From positions 1,674,001-1,738,000 of the forward strand of contig NZ_JBBPCL010000001.1 of assembly GCF_038039215.1 (NCBI RefSeq): 64,000 bases of DNA. Direction: 5' to 3'. The position numbers and the translations under genes were made by a program. Below, piece by piece: positions 8,625 to 17,158 of this stretch. How positions within the stretch are numbered: position 1 is the stretch's first letter; each line of letters begins with the position of its first letter. Origin of the DNA: Pseudonocardia sp. T1-2H (GTDB lineage Bacteria > Actinomycetota > Actinomycetes > Mycobacteriales > Pseudonocardiaceae). The notes beneath the pieces were generated by a model. It was not told where the DNA came from. It saw nothing but the letters and a program-made list of their open reading frames with translations, and made no database searches.

Positions 8625-9214
8625 ATGGAGACGGTCGACCACGAGCTCAGCACCGCCGAGACGTCGGCTGGCTACATCCGCCGCACGATCAAACCCGCGC
8701 TCGGCGACATGCCGATCCGGAAACTGCAGCACCGGGTGGACATCCTCGACAAGCTCTACGCGCACCTCCGGCGGTGCAACCAGTTCTGCACAAGGGCACC
8801 AAGACCGGGGACGAGCGCCTGCCATCCCTCGACTCAGTCTCGGTCGAGCTGCTGACGCAGTTCCGCGCGACCAGAGAGGTCGGCCTGGCACCGGTTGGCT
8901 TGGCCTTCGCCGCCAACGCCTTCGTCTTCTCCCCGGACCCCGCCGGTGCTGCGCCATGGCATCCCGACCACTTCACCCACGCCTATCGCCAGGTCGCGAA
9001 CAACCTCGACATCACGGAGCCGCTGAAGAACCTCCGCCACTTCAACGCGACCCAGCTCCTCGCCGCCGGTGTGGACCTTAGGACGACCGCTGGCCGCCTC
9101 GACGACAGCGACGGCGGCGCGACCACGCTGCGCGTGTACGCGAGCTGGACCAAGCCTGCTGATCAGCGAGGGGCCGAGATGTTGGCTGGAGGGTCGGCTC
9201 ACCCACCGGGGTAG
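8625..9214 (+). pseudogene. Tyrosine recombinase (integrase) remnant, C-terminal side
   Basis: Two frames together give integrase pieces. The first, from about 8625, is an SAM-like core-binding segment (GYIRRTIKPALGDMPIRKL, LYAHLRRCNQFC). The second, from about 8785 in another frame, has KGTKTGDERLPSLD and LRHFNATQLLAAG, then RVYASW with the catalytic tyrosine. The first catalytic arginine block is missing, and the usual GHSDG box reads DDSDG, so the catalytic histidine is lost. The deletion plus frame change means it is inactive. It sits directly after the truncated transporter and is the likely footprint of the element that broke it. The 259 bp from 9215 to 9473 shows nothing recognisable. 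Confidence 0.85.
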
Positions 9215-9473
9215 TCCATCGCCGCGCAGACGCCGGGGAAGCGGTGCTCGACGACGGTGGCGGCGACCTTTGTCCTGCCGATGTCCAGTTGTTGGGCCTC
9301 TGAAACGTCACCCGATCGGGCCATTTTGTTCCATGTTTCAGGCGGACGCCGGATTTTCGTTACTTGTCCGGGGACGGGTCGTTGACCGGTTGCCGGCCCC
9401 GACGCCGGAGTCCCCGCGCATCGAGGCACGGGCGGCGCACGCGGGGGCGGTGGAGGTGCGAGGTGAGCTCCAC

Positions 9474-11972
9474 GTGATCAAGCGATCCGGCATTGCGGCC
9501 TTGGTGGCCGGTGCGCTGGTCGCCGGTGCGTTCGCGGCGGGTCCGGCGCTGGCTAAGGACGGGCCGCCTGCCGATACTGCCGGTCCTGAGCTGCTCCGCG
9601 CGCCCGCGGTGGATGCGCCGCAGCTGCAGAACACCGGGATCTGGCAAGCCGATCCGATTGGGATCTGCATGACCAGCGCGTACCGGGAGGGTGAGTACGT
9701 CCACCAGGGCTGTGTCTATGACGATCAGGGCGGTGGTACCCAGTGGCGCTGGCCCAACGACACGTTGCTGCGTAACTACACCTACCCGGAAGACCCGGCG
9801 TACCGGCGCAACGCCGCTGACATCGTCGAAGTTCGGGTCAAGCCCGAGGCCGATGCGACGGCGTTCCGGGTCACGATGAACACGATGACCGACCCGAAGC
9901 TGCTGGGCCTCACGCTTGCGCTCGGGGACTCGGACGACCCGCGGGAGGCGCCGCACCGCGCGAACACCGTGATGCCTGCGGAGCGGTTCGTCACCGTGCA
10001 CGGCACCGAGGGGGATGTCGTCGACGCCGCCACCGGCGAGGAGCTCGCGGCCCCCGAAGTCGCGGTGGACCTCGAGCGCCGACAGGTCGAGATCCGGGTG
10101 CCGCACACGGCGTGGGAGCCCACCGGCTCGGAGCGGGTGGCTGCCGCCGCCGGGCTGTGGGATGGCGCGAACGACTCCTATCTGGTCCCGCAGCTCACCG
10201 CGGACGAGACCCACCCCGGCGGCGCGGTCGCCGGAGATCCCACGCCGTCGGCGTTCTTCGACAGCGCCTTCCGCTTCGACGAGCCCTTCGAGGCCCCCTA
10301 CCGGGATAACGACCAGAAACGTGCGATCGCGAACGGCGACCTTTCACCGTTCTTCGCCGATGTCGATTTCGCAAAGCTGGCCGACGGCGTCGATGACGAG
10401 TCAGGTGTCCCGACCAGCGGGTACGTGACTCGGATCTTCGCGTCGAACTTCGAGAAGGCGCAGGGCCGACGACTGCCGAGTGACCCGGGTGGTCCGCCGC
10501 CGGGGTCCGGCACGCAGCAGGGTGGCATCGCGACCGGTGCGGGGGAGGGCAGCGAGGGTCGCCCGAGCGTGGCGTTTGGCTGGCCCTGCCGCGACGACTG
10601 TGTGCCCGACCTCCCCGGGCGGTTGCAGCGGTACATGGTGTTCGTCCCCGAGGCGCCCGCGCCGAAGGACGGCTACGCATCGATGGTGTGGACCAACGGC
10701 TACGCCCTGCGTCCCGGCGACGACGTCGCGGGGGACCGCGACCTCTACCGCCAGTTCGCCGAGCGGCCCGGCAACCCGACGATGGTGATAGACGTCGATG
10801 CCCGCGGCCAGGACGAATGGGGCTACGGCGAGTCCGGCGCGGCCGTGTTCGAGGCGATCGCCGACGCTCGCAGGCACTACCACCTCGACACCGAGCGCAC
10901 CGCGATGGGCGGCTTCTCCAGTGGTGCCTACATGGCGAACAAGCTCTCGCTGTCCTTCCCCGATGTGTTCAACAAGGCGTTCATCTGCGACGGGCTCAAC
11001 GTCGCGCCGTCCCTGCCCGGGGTCAACGCGGTGGCGGACAAGGTCGGTGACCAGCTCGGCGTTGACACGGTGACGGTGCACGAGCCCGGCTCGAAGCTGT
11101 CCACCCTGTTACCTAGCCGGCGCAACCAGCCGGTGATGGAGTGGGCCGGGGTCAACGATGACTTCATCCCCTACACCATCACCCGGGAGCGGGCCGATGC
11201 CTACAAGAACGGGGACTACGACTACGAGTTCTACAGCTGGGTCGGGCTCGCCGCCGAGCACCTGGTGATGTGCAAGAACGGGATGTGGCAGAAGGCGACT
11301 GACTGGCTGGGCGACGAGCCGCGCGCGGTGGATCCGCACCACGTCACGTTTGTGCGCAACCCGCTGATGGACGACCCGCAGTCCGGCCTCGTGGCGGACA
11401 AGGCGTACTGGCTCTCGGGTATCGAGACGCGCGGGCCCGAGCCGGGCACCATCGATGTGGACTCGCGCGGGCAGGGGGTCGCCGACGCGGCTGTGCCGCC
11501 CTCGCAGAGCGAGATCGGAGCGACCGACGGGACCTTCTCTCCGATCAACCCCTATCTGCGGGAACATCGGCATCTCGACACACCGGCCGCGGCGAACGCC
11601 GAGAACGTGCTCGACGTGCGATCGGCTGGCATTGGTGCGGTGACCGTCGACCCGAAGCGGGCCGGCGTGGACTGCGACGCCGAACTGAAGGTGGCGACCG
11701 ATGGGCCGCTGCGGCTCACTCTGGCCGGCTGCGACCGTACCGAGTCCTTCGACGGCACCGACTCGGGCGGGTTGGCGAAGCCTGAGACCTACGCTCCGGC
11801 CGACCCGCTTGCCCCGGTGGGCAACCCTGTGCAGGGTGCGCCCATTCCGCCCGAGGTAGGCAACGTCCCGCAGCTCCCGCTGCAGCTGCTGCCTCCGCTG
11901 CGGTTCCCGCCGAACCAGCTCGGCCAGGACCCGGCTCCGGGTGCCGGGGCGCAGGAGGACCCGCAGGGCTGA
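9474..11972 (+). CDS. Large secreted alpha/beta hydrolase (esterase-like)
   Basis: The preferred start is GTG 9474, after a GAGGTG site; the frame is open further upstream, but that part reads as non-coding. The 832-residue product begins MIKRSGIAALVAG with a hydrophobic core and a PALA cleavage site near residue 27, a Sec signal peptide. A long N-terminal region without a recognised domain is followed by a catalytic region. There GGFSSGAY holds the lipase box G480-F-S482-S-G484, with DARGQDEWGYGESGA before it. The C-terminus is proline-rich. It is probably an extracellular esterase or depolymerase, substrate unknown. A strong terminator follows directly, so it is a single-gene unit unrelated in control to the neighbouring catabolic genes. 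Confidence 0.78.
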   Translation: MIKRSGIAALVAGALVAGAFAAGPALAKDGPPADTAGPELLRAPAVDAPQLQNTGIWQADPIGICMTSAYREGEYVHQGCVYDDQGGGTQWRWPNDTLLRNYTYPEDPAYRRNAADIVEVRVKPEADATAFRVTMNTMTDPKLLGLTLALGDSDDPREAPHRANTVMPAERFVTVHGTEGDVVDAATGEELAAPEVAVDLERRQVEIRVPHTAWEPTGSERVAAAAGLWDGANDSYLVPQLTADETHPGGAVAGDPTPSAFFDSAFRFDEPFEAPYRDNDQKRAIANGDLSPFFADVDFAKLADGVDDESGVPTSGYVTRIFASNFEKAQGRRLPSDPGGPPPGSGTQQGGIATGAGEGSEGRPSVAFGWPCRDDCVPDLPGRLQRYMVFVPEAPAPKDGYASMVWTNGYALRPGDDVAGDRDLYRQFAERPGNPTMVIDVDARGQDEWGYGESGAAVFEAIADARRHYHLDTERTAMGGFSSGAYMANKLSLSFPDVFNKAFICDGLNVAPSLPGVNAVADKVGDQLGVDTVTVHEPGSKLSTLLPSRRNQPVMEWAGVNDDFIPYTITRERADAYKNGDYDYEFYSWVGLAAEHLVMCKNGMWQKATDWLGDEPRAVDPHHVTFVRNPLMDDPQSGLVADKAYWLSGIETRGPEPGTIDVDSRGQGVADAAVPPSQSEIGATDGTFSPINPYLREHRHLDTPAAANAENVLDVRSAGIGAVTVDPKRAGVDCDAELKVATDGPLRLTLAGCDRTESFDGTDSGGLAKPETYAPADPLAPVGNPVQGAPIPPEVGNVPQLPLQLLPPLRFPPNQLGQDPAPGAGAQEDPQG

Positions 11973-11986
11973 CCGGCCGGAACAAC

Positions 11987-12022
11987 GGAACGGCACCTCC
12001 GCCGCGGCGGAGGTGCCGTTCC
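11987..12022 (+). terminator. Strong hairpin terminator after the secreted hydrolase
   Basis: GGAACGGCACCTCCGCCG (11987-12004) is followed at once by its exact reverse complement (12005-12022), a perfect 18-bp inverted repeat; the innermost pairs would form the loop. It lies 14 bp after the stop at 11972, between that gene and the convergent hydrolase. There is no strong U tract, as is usual in actinobacterial terminators. Confidence 0.85.
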
Positions 12023-12072
12023 TCGTGTCAGACCTGCTGGCAGTCAGACCGGGGCTGTCAGACCTGTGTGGC

Positions 12073-12789
12073 TCAGGCCTTGAGCAGTGCCTCGGCCAGG
12101 CCGGCCGGCTGGGTGAAGCAGGCCTCGTGGCTGCCGGGGGCGGCCGTTGCGTCGACCCCGAGTCGGCCGGGGAAGCGGTCCCAGCCGTACTCGCCGGGAG
12201 GCAGCGCGACGTCCTCGGTGCTCAACACATAAGCGACGGGTACGCCCAGCGCCTCGACGTCGAGCGGCTCGACGGTCTCGGTGAAGTACTGGAACGGCTG
12301 CGGCACCATCAGCGCGTGGATCGCGCGCTGGATGTCTTCCGGTGCGTCGTTCATGAACGCGGCCTGCCAGACCTCGAACGGCATTGCCACCGAGTTGTTC
12401 CCCGACGCGGTGGCCTGCCCGGCGAAAAGCTCCTGGTAGGGCGGAGGCACCTCGTCGAACAGCGACTTCCCCGCAGCCGGCACGAATGCGCTCCAGTAGA
12501 CGACCTTGCGCAGGCGCCCGGCCAGCCGCGGCGCCGCGCCGGTGATCGGGTAGCCGCCCCAGCTGTGCCCGACGAGTGTGACGTCGCGCAGGTCCTCACG
12601 CTCCACCAGGTCGACGACCGCGTCGACCACGTCGGAAAGGTGGTACTGGGTCGGGTCGTCGCCGTCGTGCAGGCCGGGGAGTGTCGGGGTCAGGACGCGG
12701 TGGCCGGCTGCACGCAGTTGCTCGGCGACCGGCCGCCAGGCCCAGCCACCGTGCCAGGCACCGGTGATCAACACGAAGGTCTCGGACAT
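12073..12789 (-). CDS. Alpha/beta hydrolase of the methylesterase / hydroxynitrile-lyase-like group
   Basis: A 238-residue cytoplasmic protein. The ATG at 12789 has AGGAGA just upstream; a longer in-frame start at 12882 has no such site. ITGAWHGGWAWRPVAEQL at 8-25 and GHSWGG at 74-79 (Ser76) are typical of the compact esterases related to plant methyl-salicylate and methyl-jasmonate esterases and bacterial EstC. A late GSHEACF supplies the histidine. It is divergent from a PaaX regulator that heads the salicylate/gentisate cluster. I infer that it may release salicylate or a similar acid from an ester to feed that cluster. Confidence 0.8.
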   Translation of the reverse strand: MSETFVLITGAWHGGWAWRPVAEQLRAAGHRVLTPTLPGLHDGDDPTQYHLSDVVDAVVDLVEREDLRDVTLVGHSWGGYPITGAAPRLAGRLRKVVYWSAFVPAAGKSLFDEVPPPYQELFAGQATASGNNSVAMPFEVWQAAFMNDAPEDIQRAIHALMVPQPFQYFTETVEPLDVEALGVPVAYVLSTEDVALPPGEYGWDRFPGRLGVDATAAPGSHEACFTQPAGLAEALLKA

Positions 12790-12847
12790 CCGAATCTCCT
12801 TTGACAGGCAAGAAGGGCCCACGCGAACGGATGGGCGCAAGTGTGCG

Positions 12848-12890
12848 TCATACATGAGACGGACGGCAAGAGAACGGCACACTTAAAGTG
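12848..12890. promoter_or_regulatory. Divergent control region between hydrolase and PaaX regulator
   Basis: This 179-bp gap separates two divergent genes and holds TCATACATGA (12848-12857) and CACTTAAAGTG (12880-12890, five-base arms around one base). The CATACATG core resembles ACATATATGT in front of the transporter operon at 13798, so both could be sites for the PaaX-like protein. This rests on two short sites only. Confidence 0.3.
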
Positions 12891-12968
12891 CCGCGTCCGG
12901 GAGTGATCGATGCCGTGGGGTCGCGTCGGGATGCCGGTCTACTGTGCGAAGGAATCCTGGGAGGTGGC

Positions 12969-13793
12969 GTGAAGGCGCGCTCGTTGGTCTTCGATCTGTT
13001 CGGTGACTACCTGCGGTATAGAGGCGGCGAGGTCCGTCTTCGTGGGCTGGTGGCGCTCATGGAGCGCTTCGGTGTTCCTGAGTCCACCGTGCGGGTGGTG
13101 GTCACGCGACTGCGCAAGGAGGGGTGGCTGGCCAGCCGCCGCGACGGGCGCGAGACGGTCTACTCGCTGACCGACGAGGCGTGGGCGCTGCTCGACGAGG
13201 GCCGCTCGCGGATCTTCCAGCGGACGGCGGGCCCGTGGGACGGGCAGTGGCACATGGTCATCTACTCGGTTCCGGAGACCGAGCGGGGCCTGCGCGAACA
13301 GCTGCGCAAGAAGCTCGCCTGGCTCGGTTTCGGACCGCTCGCCGCGTCGGTATGGATCAGCCCGCACGACCGTGTCCAGCAGCTTCGCGAGGCATTCGAG
13401 GGGGTCTCGGCGGTCCAGCTCGACGTGTTCAGGTCCCGCTCGCCGAACACCGAGGCCGACCGCGACATGGCCGCCCGCGCCTGGGACCTCGGCGAACTCG
13501 ATCGCGACTACGCCCGGCTCCTGGAGACCTACGAGCCCCGGCTCGACCGCTACCGTCGCGGCAAACTATCCGACGCCGAGGCGCTCGTCGAGCGTATGCG
13601 CCTGGTCCACGACTACCGCCATTTCCCGTTCCGCGATCCCGACCTCCCGCTGGAGCTGCTTCCCGCAGGCTGGTCCGGGCGGCGGGCTCACGACGTCTTC
13701 CTCGAGGCGCACGGCCTGCTCCGCGAGCCGGCCGAACGATGCGTCGACTCGCTGATCGAGCGAGTCGCAGCGCCGGCGGTCGAGGCCGGCTGA
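12969..13793 (+). CDS. PaaX-family transcriptional repressor
   Basis: GTG 12969 is chosen because GGGAGG ends 5 nt before it; the open frame extends upstream to 12888 without a site. The 274-residue product has an N-terminal winged helix (residues about 5-75, ESTVRVVVTRLRKEGWLASRR, then YSLTDEAW). The PaaX middle domain follows (GPWDGQWHMVIYSVPETER, WLGFGPLAASVWISPH), then the C-terminal region with HDYRHFPFRDPDLPLELLP. PaaX proteins repress aromatic catabolic genes and are released by an aryl-CoA ester. That fits a pathway that runs through salicylyl-CoA. Confidence 0.9.
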   Translation: MKARSLVFDLFGDYLRYRGGEVRLRGLVALMERFGVPESTVRVVVTRLRKEGWLASRRDGRETVYSLTDEAWALLDEGRSRIFQRTAGPWDGQWHMVIYSVPETERGLREQLRKKLAWLGFGPLAASVWISPHDRVQQLREAFEGVSAVQLDVFRSRSPNTEADRDMAARAWDLGELDRDYARLLETYEPRLDRYRRGKLSDAEALVERMRLVHDYRHFPFRDPDLPLELLPAGWSGRRAHDVFLEAHGLLREPAERCVDSLIERVAAPAVEAG

Positions 13794-13797
13794 CCCG

Positions 13798-13807
13798 ACA
13801 TATATGT
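13798..13807. promoter_or_regulatory. Palindrome in the promoter of the gentisate operon
   Basis: ACATATATGT is a perfect 10-bp palindrome in an AT-rich patch, 4 bp after the PaaX gene and about 90 bp before the transporter start. It is unusual in such high-GC DNA and is a candidate operator or part of the promoter for the operon that runs from 13897 to 23973. Confidence 0.4.
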
Positions 13808-13896
13808 TTCGTTAGATAGACGGCCGTCGACTTCTTGTTGTAAGTTGTGGGCGCTTCGCCATGGCGGCGAGCGAACCAACGAGGAGCGTGGTGCTC

Positions 13897-15246
13897 GTGT
13901 CACAGGCGACAGGCCCTGCAGCTGCCCGATCCGGGCTCATCGTGGTCGCGCTGTGCTTCCTGACGATCGTCTTCGACGGCTACGACCTGATCGTCTACGG
14001 CTCGGCCGTTCCGAGCCTGCTGGCCGAACCCGGCTGGAACATGGGCCCGGCCCAGGTCGGAGCGATCGGCAGCTATGCCCTGGTGGGCATGTTGATCGGC
14101 GCGCTGGCTGCGGGAGCGATCACGGACGCCCTCGGCCGCCGCCGGATCATGCTGATCGGTATCACCTGGTTCTCGGTGCTGATGGTCGCCTGTTCACTGG
14201 CTCCGAACCCGGGAATGCTGGGGCTGCTGCGGTTCCTTGCCGGGCTCGGTCTCGGTGGAGTGATCCCCTCGGCGATCGCCCTGACCGTCGAGTACGCGCT
14301 CCGCGGTCGTCGGCAGCTCTACAACGCGCTCATGTTCGCCGGCTACTCCGTCGGTGGTGTCATCGCCGCGGTCCTGGCACTGCTCCTGCTCGCCGACCAC
14401 GGCTGGAGGCCGCTGCTGGCCATCGGGGCCGCGCCGCTGGTGATCGTGCTCCCGCTGGCGTGGCGGTTCCTGCCCGAATCGGTCGGCTACCTGCTCGCGA
14501 AGGGCCGTGACGACGAGGCCCGGACCCTCGCGGACCGCTACGGCGTCGATCTGCCGGCGTTGCGGGAGGAGCGGGCGGCAGCCGCGGGCAAGGCCGGGCC
14601 CCGGGCCCTGTTCCGTCGCGACGGCATCACCGCGACGCTGTTGTTCGGTGCGGCGAGCTTCTGCGGGCTGCTGCTGGTGTACGGCCTGAACACCTGGCTG
14701 CCGCAGATCATGCGGCAGGCGGGCTACCCGCTCGGGTCCGCGCTGACCTTCCTGTTGGTGCTGAACCTGGGTGCGATCGTCGGGGGCGTCGCGGCGTCCG
14801 CGCTCGCCGACCGCTTCGGGCCCAAGCCGGTGACGGTCGGAGCGTTCCTGCTCGCCACCGCGTGTCTGCTGGTGCTGAGCCAGCGCGTCGACACCGGTCT
14901 GTTGTTCGTCGCGGTCGCGATCGCGGGCCTGGGCAGCGTAGGCACCCAGATCCTGGTCAACGGCTACGTCGCCGTGCACTACCCGGCCTCGATCCGGGCG
15001 ACCGCCCTCGGGTGGGCGCTGGGCGTCGGCCGGGCCGGGGCGATCGTCGGACCGCTGTTCGGAGGCTGGGTGCTGGCCTCGGGCATCGGGTTCGAGTGGA
15101 ACTTCTACGGGTTCGCCGTGCCGGCGCTGGCGGGGGCCATCCTGATCGCCCTGATCCCCAAGCGACGCACCGCGGGAACCACGACCGCGAGCACATCCGA
15201 CGACCCGACGACCTCGGGCACGACGAAGGAGGAGACGACCGCATGA
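13897..15246 (+). CDS. AAHS-family MFS transporter for aromatic acid uptake
   Basis: A full-length 12-helix major facilitator of about 449 residues. TM1 has the FDGYDLIVYG signature of aromatic acid:H+ symporters (BenK/PcaK/GenK type), with DALGRRRIML in loop 2-3 and FLPESVGYLLAKGR before the central loop. GAGGAG at 13881-13886 supports GTG 13897 (or 13891); an ATG at 13861 has no ribosome site. It is the first gene of the gentisate operon and overlaps the dioxygenase by 4 nt. Salicylate or gentisate is the likely substrate by context. It is the intact counterpart of the truncated transporter at 7945. Confidence 0.9.
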   Translation: MSQATGPAAARSGLIVVALCFLTIVFDGYDLIVYGSAVPSLLAEPGWNMGPAQVGAIGSYALVGMLIGALAAGAITDALGRRRIMLIGITWFSVLMVACSLAPNPGMLGLLRFLAGLGLGGVIPSAIALTVEYALRGRRQLYNALMFAGYSVGGVIAAVLALLLLADHGWRPLLAIGAAPLVIVLPLAWRFLPESVGYLLAKGRDDEARTLADRYGVDLPALREERAAAAGKAGPRALFRRDGITATLLFGAASFCGLLLVYGLNTWLPQIMRQAGYPLGSALTFLLVLNLGAIVGGVAASALADRFGPKPVTVGAFLLATACLLVLSQRVDTGLLFVAVAIAGLGSVGTQILVNGYVAVHYPASIRATALGWALGVGRAGAIVGPLFGGWVLASGIGFEWNFYGFAVPALAGAILIALIPKRRTAGTTTASTSDDPTTSGTTKEETTA

Positions 15247-16346
15247 CCGCGACGGTTCGAGAGATCACGCCGGAGGAGCAGAAGCAGCTCGACGAGCTGT
15301 ACGCGAACTTCGAGGCCGCCCACATGACGCCGCTGTGGACGCAGATCGGCGGGCTGATGCCGACGAGCCCGCGGCCGGACTCGGTGCCGTTCCTGTGGCG
15401 CTGGTCGACGCTGCTGCCGCTGGCCGAGCAGGCGGGTGAGCTGGTCCCCGTCGGCCGTGGCGGTGAGAGGCGCGCGATCGCGTTGGCCAACCCGGGCCTG
15501 CCGGGCACCCCGTATGCCACGCCGACGCTGTGGGCGGCGATCCAGTACCTCGGCCCGCGCGAGGAGGCCCCCGCGCACCGGCACGTGCAGACGGCGTTCC
15601 GATTCGTCGTCGAGGGCGAGGGTGTCTGGACCAATGTGGAGGGTGACCCGGTCGCGATGCGACGTGGGGACCTGCTGCTCACCCCGGGCATGCACTTCCA
15701 CGAGCACCACAACACCACCGACCACCCGATGGCATGGATCGATGGCCTGGACATCCCGCTCATCCGCACGATCGACGCGGGCTTCTTCGAGTTCGGGCCG
15801 GATGTGCTCGCCACGAAGGAGACTCCCGAGGTCTCGCGCAACGAGCGACTCTGGGGTCATCCCGGGCTCACTCCGGTCGGCGCGCCGGCGCCGAAGGCCT
15901 CGCCGCTCATGGCGTACCGCTGGGAGCACACCGACGCTGCGCTGACCGCACAGCTGGAGCTGGAGGCCGAGGGGCACCCCGGTGTCGTCGAGCCCGGACA
16001 CGCCGTCGTCCGCTTCACTAACCCGGCCACCGCAGGGGACTGCCTGTCGACGATGCGCTGCGAGATGCACCGCCTGCGCGCCGGCACCTCGACCGCGCTG
16101 ACCCGCACGGCGGGCTCGTCCGTCTGGCAGGTCTTCGAGGGCTCCGGCGTCGTGAGTGTCGGCGAGGAGCGGTACGAGGTCGGCAAGGGCGACCTGTTCT
16201 GCGTGCCGTCCTGGGCCGGGCTCGCCTTCGACGCCGGCCCCGCGGGGCTCGACGCCTTCGCCTACTCCGATGCCCCCGTCTTCGAGGCCCTGGGCTTGTC
16301 CCGGATCGAAAGCACTGCCCGTACTTCCCGAGAGGACCGTTCGTGA
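15243..16346 (+). CDS. sdgD: Gentisate 1,2-dioxygenase (bicupin)
   Basis: A 367-residue bicupin protein. The first cupin holds the iron ligands His112 and His114 in EEAPAHRHVQTAF, with a third in MHFHEHHN (His151/153). The second cupin (about 245-350) keeps the fold (GSSVWQVFEGSGVVSVGEE) but not the full metal set, as is usual in this family. It opens the gentisate ring to maleylpyruvate. It is coupled by ATGA to the transporter and by GTGA to the FAH hydrolase. Related salicylate or 1-hydroxy-2-naphthoate dioxygenases are the alternative, but the maleylpyruvate isomerase and the salicylyl-CoA genes nearby favour gentisate. Confidence 0.9.
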   Translation: MTATVREITPEEQKQLDELYANFEAAHMTPLWTQIGGLMPTSPRPDSVPFLWRWSTLLPLAEQAGELVPVGRGGERRAIALANPGLPGTPYATPTLWAAIQYLGPREEAPAHRHVQTAFRFVVEGEGVWTNVEGDPVAMRRGDLLLTPGMHFHEHHNTTDHPMAWIDGLDIPLIRTIDAGFFEFGPDVLATKETPEVSRNERLWGHPGLTPVGAPAPKASPLMAYRWEHTDAALTAQLELEAEGHPGVVEPGHAVVRFTNPATAGDCLSTMRCEMHRLRAGTSTALTRTAGSSVWQVFEGSGVVSVGEERYEVGKGDLFCVPSWAGLAFDAGPAGLDAFAYSDAPVFEALGLSRIESTARTSREDRS

Positions 16347-17155
16347 AGCTCGCGACCATCCGCACCACCGCCGGAACTGCGGCCGTCCGGATCGACGACG
16401 ACGGGGCGGTCGAGCTCGGCGCCGCCGACCTCGGCGAGTTCCTGGCCCGGCCGGACTGGCGCGCCGCCGCGGAGTCGGCGTCGGGCGCCCGGCACGACCT
16501 GATCGGGCTGGACTACGCCGCGCTCGTCCCGCGGCCGGAGAAGGTGTTCTGCGTCGGGCTGAACTACCGCACGCACATCCTGGAGATGGGCCGCGACCTG
16601 CCCGAGTACCCGGCGCTGTTCGCCAAGTTCGCCCGCGCCCTGGTCGGCGCGCACGACCCGGTGGAGCTGCCCGCCGGGTCGGAGCAGGTGGACTGGGAGG
16701 CCGAGCTCGGCGTCGTGATCGGCGCCGAGGTCCGGCACGCCACCCCGGAGCAAGCCGCCGCGGCGATCGCCGGGTACACGGTGGTCAACGACGTGACCGC
16801 CCGGGACTTCCAGTACCGGTCGATCGAGTGGCTGCAGGGTAAGACCTTCGAACGCAGCACCCCGGTCGGCCCGTGGCTGGTCACCGACGTGGTGCCCGGT
16901 GAGATCTCCTGCGAGGTCGACGGGGACGTCGTGCAGAAGGCGGACACCTCCGACCTGGTGTTCGGGCCCGCAGACCTGGTGGCCTACATCTCGCAGATCA
17001 TCACCCTCGTCCCAGGCGACATCATCGCCACCGGCACGCCGGGCGGGGTCGGGCACGCGCGCAAGCCCGCGCGCTACCTGGCCGCGGGCTCGGAGCTGGT
17101 CACCCGCGTCGAGGGCGTCGGCGAGCTGCGCAACACCCTGGTGAAGGGGGCCTGA
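16343..17155 (+). CDS. Fumarylacetoacetate hydrolase family: fumarylpyruvate hydrolase
   Basis: 270 residues from GTG 16343, overlapping the dioxygenase stop. It has the FAH fold markers: VFCVGLNYRTH (68-78), the metal carboxylates Glu119 and Glu121 in DWEAELGVVIG, Asp150 in VVNDVTARD, and the closing TGTPGGVG. In the gentisate pathway this enzyme splits fumarylpyruvate into fumarate and pyruvate. A maleylpyruvate hydrolase giving maleate cannot be excluded, but an isomerase gene at 22433 supplies fumarylpyruvate. It is followed 3 nt later by the hydroxylase gene. Confidence 0.88.
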   Translation: MKLATIRTTAGTAAVRIDDDGAVELGAADLGEFLARPDWRAAAESASGARHDLIGLDYAALVPRPEKVFCVGLNYRTHILEMGRDLPEYPALFAKFARALVGAHDPVELPAGSEQVDWEAELGVVIGAEVRHATPEQAAAAIAGYTVVNDVTARDFQYRSIEWLQGKTFERSTPVGPWLVTDVVPGEISCEVDGDVVQKADTSDLVFGPADLVAYISQIITLVPGDIIATGTPGGVGHARKPARYLAAGSELVTRVEGVGELRNTLVKGA

Positions 17156-17158
17156 GGC

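Noticed and set aside
9069..9473. N-terminal extension of the secreted hydrolase
   Set aside because: The upstream part overlaps the integrase relic and shows no family or coding pattern; the signal peptide begins at 9474.
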